NCBI GenBank assembly: GCA_018466975.1
Contig: CM031558.1
Coordinates: forward strand, 434,001-498,000
Length of the DNA stretch: 64,000 bases
Direction: 5' to 3'
DNA from: Sparassis latifolia
Taxonomy: Eukaryota > Basidiomycota > Agaricomycetes > Polyporales > Sparassidaceae
Positions within the stretch are counted from its first letter, which is position 1. Every line of letters starts with the position of its first letter. Made by a program: the position numbers and the translations under genes. The notes beneath the pieces are model-generated. The model saw only the letters and a program-made list of their open reading frames with translations. It was not told the origin of the DNA and searched no databases. Positions 47,216-58,921 of the stretch are shown piece after piece.

Positions 47216-48254
47216 ACATGCAGGGGAAGGCAAACAGTTCGGTGTGCAAGCTGGGGCATGGACCATTTTACTAGGATTTTAGAGTGATAACGTAAATTCT
47301 GTCGATTAAACAAACCTATATAAACATGAACGATACCGGAACATTGGTTGGCTCGAGGGTGTCGCAACTGAAGTGGCCATTCTCATTGCACATGAGCTAG
47401 GCATCCAGGATGCAGACATCCTGATTCAGAGTGATAACAAGAGCGTCATCAGCACCTTTGAGAAAGGCCACTCTAACAATACAGAAATGAATCTCTGCAT
47501 CTGTTGCTCCGAAAAAGTCTTTCGTATCACCAGCCTTTCAGCATCATTCATATATGTCAACATCAAAGACAATCTCACTGACCCCATATCACGTGGAATT
47601 CATCTCGCAGACTCTCTTCATTTACCTCTCTCCTCTCACTCCCTCCTTCCATTACTCCCTTTTTCTCTCCTCGATGACTCTTTCCTCATAGCTTACCTGC
47701 TGCACGATGTTGACATCGAGGCAGAGGCAACAGCATTCTTCTCACAGATCCATGATAATGTCCAGCATGCCACCACTCTTCCACCACCAGGTGGATGTGT
47801 TCGTGTTCCATGTCACTCAGCTCCTCAGAATCGCATTACTCCCTCTGCACATCACCCCATGGTTCTTGCCAGTGATCATCTCCTTTTCTGGACCATGCCC
47901 CACTCACACTCCTTTCAACAATCTCTTGATCGACTGCTCCCATCCACTGCTGTGCTCAAGCTCTTTCAGGTGATGCTTCAATCACTCAACAAATCAACTT
48001 GCAGCAATTATGAAGTGGGCCTCCTATACTTCACTCAATATTGCGACCAACATCATGTCCTCAAGCCTTAATGCATACCTGCCTCTGAATCTCTCCTTGC
48101 AGCATCCATTGTCAGCACAATCTCAGACCACACCCTCTCCAATTGACTCATGGGCCTTCACTTTTGGCACACCGTCAACGGTGCAGTATGGCACAGACAT
48201 GACATGCTGTGTCACATTCGATGCAGTGTTACAAAACTGGTTCCACCTCATCTT

Positions 48255-49458
48255 TGTCAGTTATGAAAGATAATCTTTTCTATTAATAAGTAGCAAATTT
48301 TCATAAAAATTGCTACTTTTAAGTAGATTTATTTGTAGGTGCATAGATTAACTCAGAATAATCGTAATATAATCTTTCAGATAATCGTAATATAATCTTT
48401 CAGATAATCTGAGGATAATCTTCTGGATAATCTGAGAATAATCTGAAGATTAGCAATAAAATACAATTTTAACTTTGACACCAGCCAGGATTGAACCCTG
48501 GACCTTAGGTTGATTTTATAGAATATAATTCCAAGTGACACTTTAGACCACTTGACCATTAGGCCACACATCACAACTATCTTATATTAAATTAGACATC
48601 TTTTTCTTGAAAAAGACTTAGCCAAATTCTGTCTATTAGAAAAGAGTAAGTAAAAGACACTTGACTTTTATCATAGATAAACAAGACTTATAGACAAACA
48701 GTACTCTGCATCTTATTATAGTCTTGTTCTACAGCTTACAGTTTTTGTAAACTATCATGCAGTACTATAGAGTATCTTAATATAGTCATCTATAATATAT
48801 AACAAGTTATTGAGAGACAGTATTTTATTTGTTCATTTTAGGCTTATACTCTAGAGTCTATTATATTATAGACTGAGCACTTATATATACAAGATCCTTA
48901 TAGCTATCTTCTAATTGTATAGCAAAGTTCTGTTTTGCTGAAGTAACTGTAGAAACATATATTCTATTAATTACATATTGTACTACATTATATGAAGGCT
49001 GCAAGCATTAGAAAAGACTATAAGACTCAGAGTAATGTTTGTTTATAAGTCTTGTCTATCTATGATAAAAGTCAAGTGTCTTTTACTTACTCTTTTCTAA
49101 TAGACAGAATTTGGCTAAGTCTTTTTCAAGAAAAAGATGTCTAATTTAATATAAGATAGTTGTGATGTGTGGCCTAATGGTCAAGTGGTCTAAAGTGTCA
49201 CTTGAAATTATATTCTATAAAATCAACTTAAGGTCCAGGGTTCAATTCTGGCTAGTGTCAAAGTTAAAATTGTATTTTATTGCTAATCTTCAGATTATTC
49301 TCAGATTATCCAGAAGATTATCCTCAGATTATCTGGAAGATTATATTAAGATTATCCTGAGTTAATCTATGCACCTACAGATAAGTCTACTTAAAAGTAG
49401 CAATTCTCATGAAAATTTGCTACTTATTGATAGAAAAGATTATCTTTCATAACTGACA
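48255..49458. mobile_element. Palindromic element B with tRNA-Ser-like modules (1,204 bp)
   Basis: Ends TGTCAGTTATGAAAGATAA and complement; arms of about 400 bp. Right-arm module (+): A box TGGTCAAGTGG at 49,178-49,188, anticodon-loop-like CTTGAAA (UGA, Ser) at 49,201-49,207, B box GGTTCAATTC at 49,239-49,248. The left-arm mirror module is at about 48,575-48,478 on the minus strand. The same family as element A but inverted in orientation. It interrupts the recombinase frame between KLVPPH and ITIEAMM. Confidence 0.87.
49165..49260 (+). ncRNA. tRNA-Ser(UGA)-like module in the right arm of element B
   Basis: GGCCTAATGGTCAAGTGGTC followed by TAAAGTGTCACTTGAAATT resembles the D-arm and anticodon arm of eukaryotic tRNA-Ser. 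The B box is GGTTCAATTC with flanking CCAG/CTGG pairing. The variable region is too long and the acceptor stem is not closed, so this is a derived, probably non-functional tRNA. Polymerase III promoter boxes look usable. Confidence 0.55.
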
Positions 49459-50065
49459 TCACTGTCCACCTGATGTAAAGTGGGCCAAATGTTCTCCGAT
49501 CACCATTGAAGCAATGATGATCCTCAAAGAGGGCCTTGACCTCTCAAATGCTTTCAATGCAGCTGTCTGGGCTATTGTCAGCATTGCTTTCTGGTGCTGC
49601 TGTTGGTAGGTTCCTCTCCTTTTATACTCTCATCCTCTCATCCTCACTCCTCTCTCACTCCTCTCCACAATGGCCAAACCCATACTCACCTCCCTTGCTC
49701 AGTCTAGGGGAACTGGTTATCTTGAGCATCAACCTCTTTGATCCACTGAAGCACATCTCGTGCTCCGTGCTCCCCATTGCATTCAGCCATCTGGTCAATG
49801 GCACCGAGTTCACCACCTTTCACATCTCATGAACTAAGACGACATTGCAGGAGGGTGCCGATATCTCGATTATGGTGTGCATTCATACCACATGCCCCCT
49901 TGCAACATTTCACCACCACCTCTCTTGCAACATCGACATTCCCACCTCTGCTCCCCTCTTCACATTCGAGACTGTGGCTGGTGGCTGGTCTCCTATGACC
50001 AAGCCCTGATTCATGTAGCACTGCAACACTGTCTGAGTCTCCACCGGCTTTCTGGACATGCCAGG

Positions 50066-50315
50066 TGTAACTATACCTGATTACCACATGTGATTCATGT
50101 AGTGTACTGTTTGTCCCACCTTCCTATTCTGTACACTACCCTTCATGTTGAGTTCCCTTCGTTGCCGTTCCTTACTTCTTACCATCACAGCAACGAAGGT
50201 ACATCTCTTGTTAACACTCATATGTACTTACTTCTTACTATCATGGCAACGAAGACATCGTTTGTGCCTGTTCTGTTCTAGTCTGATCTGAGTGAAGCTG
50301 GTCGACACGCTTACA
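50066..50315 (+). repeat. 5' LTR of the chromovirus
   Basis: 250 bp; contains an internal duplication, TACTTCTTACYATCA, spaced by about 60 bp. Confidence 0.9.
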
Positions 50316-53300
50316 CTTTTTTTTGAACATCTCACATATGTTCCCTCCCTCCCAAGAAACCAACCGACTGAACCTTCCTCGGCCAAACTGTCTCCCCCCC
50401 GTAACCCCTCACCTGCACAGGAACCCCGTGGAATGCACTCACACTCCCGCCTGTCGCACGCTCCCCCTCGCACACCCGAAGATGCTCCCCCATGTGTAAT
50501 TGAAACCATATTTCCTCGCTGCCTGTCCCCCCTCACCCCTCTATCCGAACTCACGGAGTCTCTCCCTAACCAGCTGGCTAATGCGCTTGCTGACAATCAC
50601 ACCACTCTGTCATCCCCAATGTCTGCCTCTTTGGACCCAAAGCCCAAACCATCTCCTCACTCTACCTCACCCCCATTGCCAGCCCATGCTTCCCGCACAC
50701 ACTCACCAACCAGCTCGTCATCTGGCTCCTCCTCCAATGCATACGACCCTGCATACAGCCACTTCCCAACCACAATGGACTGCACTTGCCCCACAATTGC
50801 GACAGTTCTCTACCCATCTCTCAAGCAAGCCCCAATTCTCATCCCCAGTAAGCTCACTCCGGCGATCCTCCTCAAATGGGAGGCCAGCTGTCTCCAGTAT
50901 TTCAAGAAGAAGAACATCGCCGATACCGACCGTGTCACCAAAGTGACCAGTAGCTTGCAAGATGAACTGATCCAAGACTGGTACCTCAGCAATGCAGATG
51001 AGATCGAGGCAATGAGATGGCCCAATTTTCTCATGACCATGCACTCCCGTTGGCTTGAGAAGAACTGGGAGGATAAGATGCTCACTGAACTCATCTGCAT
51101 GCGCCAACGCGACGATGACTGCTTCGAACACTGGGTCGTCAACCTCCAGAAGCAGAATGCCCTTCTCCGCGGAAGTTCCCTCCATATGGAAGATGACAGT
51201 CTCCACACACAGATCACTGCCAATGCATGCAAAGAGGTTTGCATCACATGCAACAAGCCCGCTCTCAAGAACATCCGCAACTTTAAAGAGTGGAAGGACA
51301 CCATTATCGCCTTTGACAATGACCATCTTACTGACCGCGCTCGCTGCATGAAGGAGATTGAACATTTCCTTGGCGCAAAGAAACCCTCTTCACTGCCATT
51401 GTCCTCGAGCAGTGGACAATACCATGCCAAGCCTCCCGCCTCTGCCTCCTCCTTGTCTGTCGGACCTACTGCTGGCCTACCCCCGCTCACTGATGTCTAA
51501 CGCGCCCTTCTTCGCAAACATCAAGGTTGCTTCAAATGCCGCCATTTTTACGTCAAATGCAAGATGCACAACTGCAAGAAAGGTCCTCCACCTGCCGAGG
51601 GTTATCACCCCCTCACCACCACAGATGCCAGTGCCGCTTCGCATGCCACCACACGTTGACCAAGAAAACAGTCGCCTCCATCACTGACTCCGATGACATT
51701 AACCCAACCATCAATGTCATCGCCATGTGCACGCGAGCTTGCCCCTGGCAAGCACCAGTGGCATCTTAAGCTCGGGTAGCGACTACGATAAGTGCATGCT
51801 CGCTGATCTAACTGTCCCACATGTCATCTGGACCAGATTTGTACTCTCCCCGCATGTTCCCCCTAGCCCTGTCACGATGCTAATTGACTGCAGTTCACCT
51901 TCAGTTCTTATTAGAGATGACCTTGCCTCCACACTACACCTCCGCCATTTCAAATTGCACAAGCTGTTCCCTCTTGGAGATGCGTGGGGTGCAGGTGAAC
52001 GAGTATCGCATGAATGGGTTAAATTATGTGTCTCTTCAGCTGATTCCTCCTGGACCTCTATCACTTGTCAAGCAATCATTGTGCCCTCGTTATGTGTACC
52101 TGTACTTCTCAGTAACCTGTTCCTTAAATTCAATCACCTCATAATCGACCTCGAACATCCCTCCATCATTGATAAGCGCACCAACTTCAACTTGTTACAC
52201 CCACCCTCCATCTCTCCCCCATCTGTTCTTCTTCCACCCCATGAACGTCGCAATGCCGCAGCCGAAGATTCGAACTAATCGCCCATCATCAGCTCGCCCT
52301 ACACCATGACATTATGTGTGACCTTCTCCTCAATACTCCACCTGTTCCCCAATCACATCCTCCTCCATCTCTGTTATTGCCTCCATCTGTGAATGTGTTG
52401 AAGATCTTGCGTTCCTCACCACATTAACACATGAGAACGCGGATATGAAATCCCGCTTTGCAGACCTTTTTCCTCTCAACATTCCGAATCTCGAGGAATT
52501 ACCAACCAATGTCTACCACCATTTCCGTTTGAAAGATCCAAACCTCGTTATCGCTCAATGCCAATATAATTGCCCAAAGAAATATCGTGAAGCATGGAAA
52601 ATGCTTCTACAGCAACATTTGGACGCAGGCTGTATGCGGCCCTCATCCTCCCCATATGCTTCCCCTTCTTTCCTCATTCCAAAGGCCGATCCCACGGCTT
52701 TGCCATGTTGGGTCAATGATTATCACGCGCTGAATGCTAACACCATTCCTGATGTTTACCCTTTACTGAGCATACAGGAAATTTTGTCTGATTGTGGCAA
52801 AGGTACAATTTGGGGTAAACTCAATATGACTAATTCCTTTTTCCAGACCCACATACACCCAGACGATATCCCTTACACTGCAGTTACCACTCCTTTCAGT
52901 TTGTATGAATGGACAGTGATGCCTCAAGGGTGCCGCAATGCCCCGGTGAGCCATCAAAGTCGCATATTCAAAGCATTGCATCCCTACATCAGCTCCATTT
53001 GTCATGTATACCTCGACGACATTATTATCTGGTCATCCTTGCTGGACGAACATTGACAAAATGTCGAGACCATTCTTACTGCCCTGCACGAGAACCATCT
53101 TTATTGCTCTCCTAAGAAAACTGACCTTTTTTGTATCGATTTACACTTCCTCGGACACCGGATCTCACACACCGGCATCGAGGCAGATGACTCCAAAGTG
53201 GAGAAGATTCTTAACTGGCCAATTCCTTCTTCCGCTTCTGACGTTCGATCCTTCCTCAGCCTTGTAAAATACATCTCTAGTTTTCTCCTCACTCGCCTCA

Positions 53301-54025
53301 CTATCCCACATCCTTAACCCGTTGACTGCGAAAGATGCAGACCGTGACTTCCTCTGGACACCTGAACACCAGTCCACGTTTGAGTCCATCAAACAGCTCA
53401 TCATCAGCCGAGAGTGCCTAACGGTCATCGACCACCAGAACATGGGCGACAATCACATTTTTGTGACCACTAATGCTAGCAATTGGTGCACCGACGCTGT
53501 CCTTTCTTATGGCCCCTCTCCGAAATCTGCCCAACCTGTTGCCTTCGAATCAGCCCAGCTCAGTGGTGCAGAGCTCAACTACCCCATCCATGAAAAGGAG
53601 CTTCTCGCTATTGTACGCGCCCTCAAGAAATGGTGTGTTGACCTTCTCGGGGTCCCCTTTACTGTTTATACTGACCATCATACATTAGAGAATTTCGGCC
53701 ACCAGAAGAACCTCTCGCATCACCAGGCACGCTGGCAAGAGTTCCTTGGCCAATACGACTTCTTGATCATCTACCTACGAGGTGAAGACAACACTGCTGC
53801 TAATGCACTCTCTCATCTTCCACCGCCCAACTTCTCTATCAACCTCTCTGCCCACCCTGCCATCGCACTTGTACGCTGTGCAATGCACTCTCTGCGATCA
53901 CTTCGTGCTCCCCCGATGGCATCCTTATCGCACTGTCTGTTACAAAGCTCCTCTCCGAGGAACGCGCGGATGACTTCCACCCCTACCTTTACCGATCACG
54001 TGACAATGATATCACAGTACCTAGA

Positions 54026-55797
54026 CTGACCATGTGACAATGATGTCACTGACCATATGACCATGATGTCATCATGGTCATCGCCCTTATCTATCTGGCA
54101 CGGATCTACCTAATCATCTGACGATGTGCGTCTTGTGCGCAAGGCTTGGATCCTCTTCCTATCACACATGCGACAAAGGCATGTTTGCCTCACCTTTGCC
54201 TTACCCTTACGATATAGATACCGAACCTCATGGGCATGGCCCTAGACCCTGATACATGCGCTAGATGCACGACGACCTCGCTGCTGCCTTGTCTTTGCAG
54301 CACGACCTTATCCCCATATGAACAGATTGTCTCTCATGCAGAGTCATGACTGACTCAGCATTCTCACGACCATGGGACAGGTACACGAACCCTGTGCCCT
54401 TATATTGATACTGATGGACCAATCGTAGTTCTAGTATTACAGGTAGACAGACGCCTGTACTTGTATATAAGACCGACAGGACAAGCTGGAGTCCCCATCT
54501 TGTCCTGGTTACATATCAACCAGTTTTACCATTTACATCTGTGCGACGAATCGACCTTGGTCCGCAGACAGCGGCCAAGCATTCATAAGACAGCTCCACT
54601 GGGCTGACCTCTGGTCATCACTATGACTGGAGGTCGGACCCCTCACGATTGACTTGAGCCCTTGCGAAGGCCTAGTCACTGACGACGATGAACTGGTGTC
54701 GTGCGTTACTTGGGGCAGGAACAATCACTTATTGGCTATTAAATACTAAACAACTAAATAAAACCAGTTGTAGAGAGGAGTGTGCTGATGAATTGGTGCT
54801 CCAAATTATACTGGGTGTAGCGGTAGTTATCGTTCCTCAGTCAGAGGCTCAGTTGAGTTCGTTCAAAAATAACTATATTGCAACTAATATTCTACCTTAC
54901 AGTGTACTTGCTTGTGCTAGTTTTCTTATACTAGCTTCAATTGCTTGTTCAGATTGTAGTCAAATCTATTCTTCAAGAGGTTGTTAGTAAAACCTGATAT
55001 ATTTCTCTTACCTTGTCTGAATATTAAATCTTGCTCTAGTTTCCTTGTCACTAGAGGATTGCTCAAGTTACTTCACACAAAAGTATACAGTCAAATTCTA
55101 GGCTTTGCCTGAATCTATTACTATGTAACTAAGTCTTAGTAAGACTATTACAAGCTTGACTATGCTGCAGTGTAAGCTGAAGTGGAGTTTTGGGGTGTGT
55201 GATCAGTCTGAGTGTTTTATGGAGTGTCTGTCTGACTTGGTTCCTCTGGGTGAGAGGTGAAAACTCCAGCTTATATACTGCTGCTACATTGATCACTAAG
55301 CATGATTATACGTATTACTAATCAAATCTTGTGTATTACTAAGCTAATTCTCAATATTACTAAGCTAACATTCAATATTACTAAGCTAAATCTGAATATT
55401 ACTAAGCCAAAAGCTCAGAATCTTCCGGAATGTTACAGAATCTTCTGGCAGTATGGTGACTAAGCAATATCTGAGTTACTAAGCAAAATTGCATAAGAAC
55501 TCTAAGTACTATAAATATGGCTGTCCTTCTGCTAGTAAATTCATGCTGTCAGTGCTCTGACTTGTGCATAATTTCTGTAGGCATCATCGCCATAGTAACT
55601 AAGGTTGTTACTGTCACTGAGTGTACATCTGTTGTCATGAAAATATGATCTTGAGGTAAGTACATTCATATACTCAAGTCAAGCTGAAATTGCACAGAAA
55701 GTGCCTGTCCATGTATCAATCACTTTTGGTGCATGACACCGGATGTACGGTGGCATGACTGGCCCCTGTGACACTGTCATGTCACCATCTCGCACCT
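54026..55797. mobile_element. 1.8-kb insertion inside the chromovirus pol
   Basis: Separates the end of the RNase H/connection region from the integrase zinc domain. The first 0.65 kb (54,030-54,690) is the LTR-like repeat also seen at 36,262-36,740. The remaining part is AT-rich, non-coding, and has a tandem array of about five 22-bp units with core TATTACTAAGCTAA at 55,318-55,400. A short GTGACA...ATGTCAC motif occurs near both ends. Element class and exact ends are not resolved; it may be two successive insertions. Confidence 0.6.
55318..55400. repeat. Tandem repeat, core TATTACTAAGCTAA
   Basis: Four to five imperfect units with a period of about 22 bp in the non-coding insertion. Confidence 0.8.
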
Positions 55798-57505
55798 CTG
55801 TGTGGCCTCTGACCCACATTGGCTCTCGCAAATCCATGACGGATACGTCACTAATAAATGGTGTATCTGTCTAATCCTCGATTTATCCAGTTCCACCTCA
55901 CCGGACGACGCTTACCACCTCCTTCGCGATGGATCCCTCAATGACCGACACTCTGCTAGTATCACCGTTCACCATAGTTTGCTGTATGTCAGCGAGCGCC
56001 TCATTATTCCACGTGTGCCTGAACTCCGTGAAGGCCTTTTCTGTCTGACTCATGACTCCTTAGGTCATTTCAGATTCGACAAATCTTACGCCAACCTTCG
56101 CTCCGCTTATTACTGGCCCCACATGCGGAAAGAACTTGAAGAGCTCTACGTCCCTGCCTGCGAAGATTGCCAGCGCAACAAGTTGTCAACACACAAGCCT
56201 GTTGGTCCTCTCCATTCCCTTCCCATCCCCGACCAACGTGGCGACAGCATTGCTATCGACTTCATTGGACCCCTGCCCGAAGATGAGGGTTTTAACTGCA
56301 TCGTCACTATGACCGACCGCCTAGGCTCCGATGTTCGAATTGTCCCCACTCATACCGACATTTCCGCTGAAGACTTCACTGCCCTTTTCTTCGAACGTTG
56401 GTACTGCGAGAATGGCCTCCCCCTTGATATCATTTTCGATCATGACCACCTTTTTATCTCACGATTTTGGAAAGCCTTACACAAGCTGTCCGGCATCAAG
56501 CTCAAGATGTCCACGTCCTACCATCCCGAAACTGACGGCTCTAGTGAACATTCTAACAAGACCGTTATCCAAATGCTTCACTACCATGTCACTTATAACC
56601 AGATGGGATGGGTACATGCCTTACCTCTCATCCGCTTTCAGATTGTTAACTCTGAGAACGCCTCAACTGGTTTTACTCCTTTCCAACTCAATCATGGACG
56701 CGCCGTGCGAGTAATCCCCCCTATCCTTGCCTCTGACATTGCTGAGTCCACCGTCGCCCACGGTCTCAACACCACACGCACTGCAGAACTGCTCAACTGC
56801 ATGGAACTCGATGCCCTCGAAGTGCAAGACAATCTCTTCCTCGCGAAATCTAACCAAGCACTCTCCGCGAACGCTCATCGGTCTGACGAAATTGTCTATG
56901 CTGTAGGTGATCATGTCTGACTCTCCACATTTCACCATCGCCACAGCTACATGCAACGTGGCGACAATCATGTCGCTAAATTCATGGTTCGATACACTGG
57001 CCCTTACACTGTCACATGCACCTTTCCTGCCGCTTCTAACTATGTCCTTGAATTACCCCCCCACATGGACCAACTGCCTTCCTATCATGCCTCCCTACTG
57101 CATCCCTACTGCCCTAATGATGTCCCTCTTCCCCTCTCGTGAACATCCTCGACCTGGTCCCATTGTCATGCCGAGGAATGACTTGTCGACAAAATTCTCG
57201 ACCGATGTCGTTGCGGACGCGGTTTCCGCTACCTCGTACACTGGTCTGGTTATGGTCCAGATGCTGACACTTGGCTCCCAGGTTCCAAAGTTGCTGACCT
57301 CGAAGCCCTCGATATATTTTTACAGGAACATGGCCTACATAACTAAGAAGTCAAATTATCTGCCAATGTCTCGGACGTTCAACACGCTCTGCTCAAAGTC
57401 CCCTTCCTTCCCGAATGTCACTCTCAGCCTCGCTCTCGCCACTCGCTCTCCCCTCTTGCTTTCCTCTCCCTCGCCCCATACTCATTTCTTCAGGACCCGT
57501 AGGAG

Positions 57506-57758
57506 TGTAACTGTACCTGATTACCACACGTGATTAGTGTAGTGTACTATTTGTCCCACCTTCCTATTCTGTACACTACCCTTCATGTTGAGTTCCCTTC
57601 GTTGCCGTTCCTTACTTCTTACCATCACAGCAATGAAGGTACATCTCTCATTAACACTCATACGTACTTACTTCTTACCATCACAGCAACAAAGACATTG
57701 TTTGTGCCTGTTCTGTTCTAGTCTGATCTGAGTGAAGCTGGTCGATGCCCGGCTTACA
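57506..57758 (+). repeat. 3' LTR of the chromovirus
   Basis: 253 bp, preceded by a purine-rich tract (AGGACCCGTAGGAG). Differs from the 5' LTR mainly by transitions. Confidence 0.9.
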
Positions 57759-57920
57759 CCAGGCCATGCCTTCCACATTGGGGGTGTCATGGAATTACTC
57801 CTGCAGGGTGTTAACTCGGACATGGTCATGATGCAAGACCGTTGGAAGTCGCAGGTGTTCCTGGAGTACTAGTGTCGAATTGAGTCTATCCTCCCTCTTT
57901 TTATTTCCAATGCATCGCAT

Positions 57921-58820
57921 TCCTCTCGTGCATTGCATATAAGCTCTGCCATAGACACTTTTTCTTGACATCACCATCTCGCTCTGTGTGCTCCTACCTA
58001 ATTCCCACTCCCCTCGTCTTCATGCACACTTATCTTTCTATCGTAGAATATTCCTAACCATGTAGCTGGCTCTCTTTACCATTCTCATGCTCCTCTCCAT
58101 GGAGTTATTACTCCCTCACTTGCTCCATTGTGTGAGTTGAGTCTCTGGTCACTCGATGTAGTGCACCGCACTCTGTCATAGGTATGATCTCATCTCCCAG
58201 CTGACCTGCCATGGTCTGGCCATGGGATCCACTTGCCAGGCTCTGAAGATTCTGCAAGCTGATCTTGTCAGCATTCCCCATTTGGAAATTTGTGCCTCCA
58301 AGTCTTGCTCCCTTATAAAGTCCTGCAGAACCTTCCCCGCATGTCAAAATTTGTATGCAACATTGCATGGCACATACTTATTTCAACTTTCTCTCCCTTG
58401 GACAATTTTATTTACTCTAGAATAAAATTGTTCTTCTTATAGCCCTTCCACAGTCAGCGCTTACATACAAAGCTGAATGCTCCACTGGTGTCTGCGAGCT
58501 TGCAAGTACAATGCCAGTTAAGCATCAGTTTTGTAAGTGCGACATCTATCAGAAGGTGAGCAACATGTGTTTCATCATTTGGGTCCATGCGCACTCCCCT
58601 AAGTAAGTCCCTGAAGGCATGTCATTGTGCACGAAAAGTAATATTCTGGTGAAAAAACTCATTATGATGCCCAATTAGCATGTAATTACTTCAGAGTAAG
58701 CACTTTATAACTTCGCATTTTCATTGCAAGGCCTTGTTTGTTTGCAGGTAGTATCCCTTTAGGCTCTGGTCAAGGTTCTGGGACCCACTCACATCATTTT
58801 ATCAAAAAGAAGTGAGAGGT
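57921..58820. other. Gene-free stretch left of the tRNA gene
   Basis: No gene is supported. The block at about 58,705-58,800 is shared with 44,820-44,910. Confidence 0.5.
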
Positions 58821-58921
58821 TGAACCCGACCCGGATTGAACGGATGACCTTGTGGAATTTCCCGTTACATGTATTACGTAATCGTCTGGAATCACACGCG
58901 CTACCGCTGCGCCACGGGTCC
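58821..58921 (-). tRNA. tRNA-Trp (CCA) with a 29-nt intron
   Basis: Folds by hand on the minus strand. Acceptor stem GGACCCG / CGGGTTC (7 pairs, one G-T) with discriminator A; D arm GCGC-AGCGGTA-GCGC; anticodon stem TGTGA / CCACA (one A-C mismatch) with loop TTCCAGA, anticodon CCA; T arm ATCCG-TTCAATC-CGGGT. The mature part is 72 nt and the intron 29 nt, at the usual site next to the anticodon. A and B boxes are normal (TGGCGCAGCGGTAG; GTTCAATCC). A TTTTT polymerase III terminator lies about 14 nt downstream. CCA tail not encoded. It appears functional, although 3'-half relatives occur inside dispersed repeats at 45,655-45,700 and 47,155-47,192. Confidence 0.9.

Larger units (their letters stand above)
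50430..57345 (+). pseudogene. Chromovirus gag-pol, broken by stops, frameshifts and an insertion
   Basis: Gag (to the stop at 51,498) includes LTPAILLKWEASCLQYF and is followed, beyond the stop, by a Cys/His cluster HQGCFKCRHFYVKC. The protease-like region is at 51,727-52,278 (MLIDCSSPSVLIRDDL). Reverse transcriptase is at 52,445-53,054 (ASPSFLIPKAD; VMPQGCRNAP; catalytic VYLDDIIIW, intact). RNase H is at 53,322-53,830 (VYTDHHTLENF). Integrase is at 55,802-56,918 (ACEDCQRNK; DSIAIDFIGPLPED; TSYHPETDGSSEHSNK). The chromodomain at 57,185-57,345 has LVHWSGYGPDADTWLPG. Frameshifts occur near 53,280 and 53,880. The chromodomain in this group directs insertion to methylated heterochromatin (established for chromoviruses). 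Confidence 0.88.
50066..57758 (+). mobile_element. Ty3/Gypsy chromovirus-type LTR retrotransposon
   Basis: 5' LTR 50,066-50,315 and 3' LTR 57,506-57,758, beginning TGTAACT and ending TTACA. The CCAGG duplication is at 50,061-50,065 and 57,759-57,763. LTRs differ at roughly 17 positions plus a small indel, so it is clearly older than the Copia insertion. Gag, protease, reverse transcriptase, RNase H, integrase and a C-terminal chromodomain are present in order. The internal insertion at about 54,026-55,797 splits pol between RNase H and integrase. No canonical TGG primer site is seen after the 5' LTR; the junction reads TTACA-CTTTTTTTT. Confidence 0.93.
47300..57920 (+). mobile_element. Tyrosine-recombinase retroelement (DIRS/Ngaro-like), split by two insertions
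   Basis: Three colinear pieces. At 47,300-48,254 lie an RNase H-like domain (IQSDNKSVISTFEKGHSNN; NLTDPISRGI) and the recombinase N-terminal part (NKSTCSNYEVGLLYFTQYCD). At 49,459-50,065 lies the middle (ITIEAMMILKEGLDL, FWCCC, ILPIAFSHLVNGTEF-like). At 57,759-57,920 lies the C-terminal catalytic part (GHAFHIGGVMELLLQG, then RWKSQVFLEY with the presumed Tyr). Palindromic element B interrupts the first junction and a Ty3/Gypsy element the second. The H-x-x-R box has His for Arg, and stops are frequent, so it is dead. RNase H plus tyrosine recombinase points to a YR retrotransposon; the RT domain itself is not visible upstream. Confidence 0.72.

Noticed and set aside
22000..57000. A CRISPR-like array among the many short repeats
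   Set aside because: Repeats are inverted, of variable spacing and eukaryotic; no direct repeat/spacer pattern and no cas genes.
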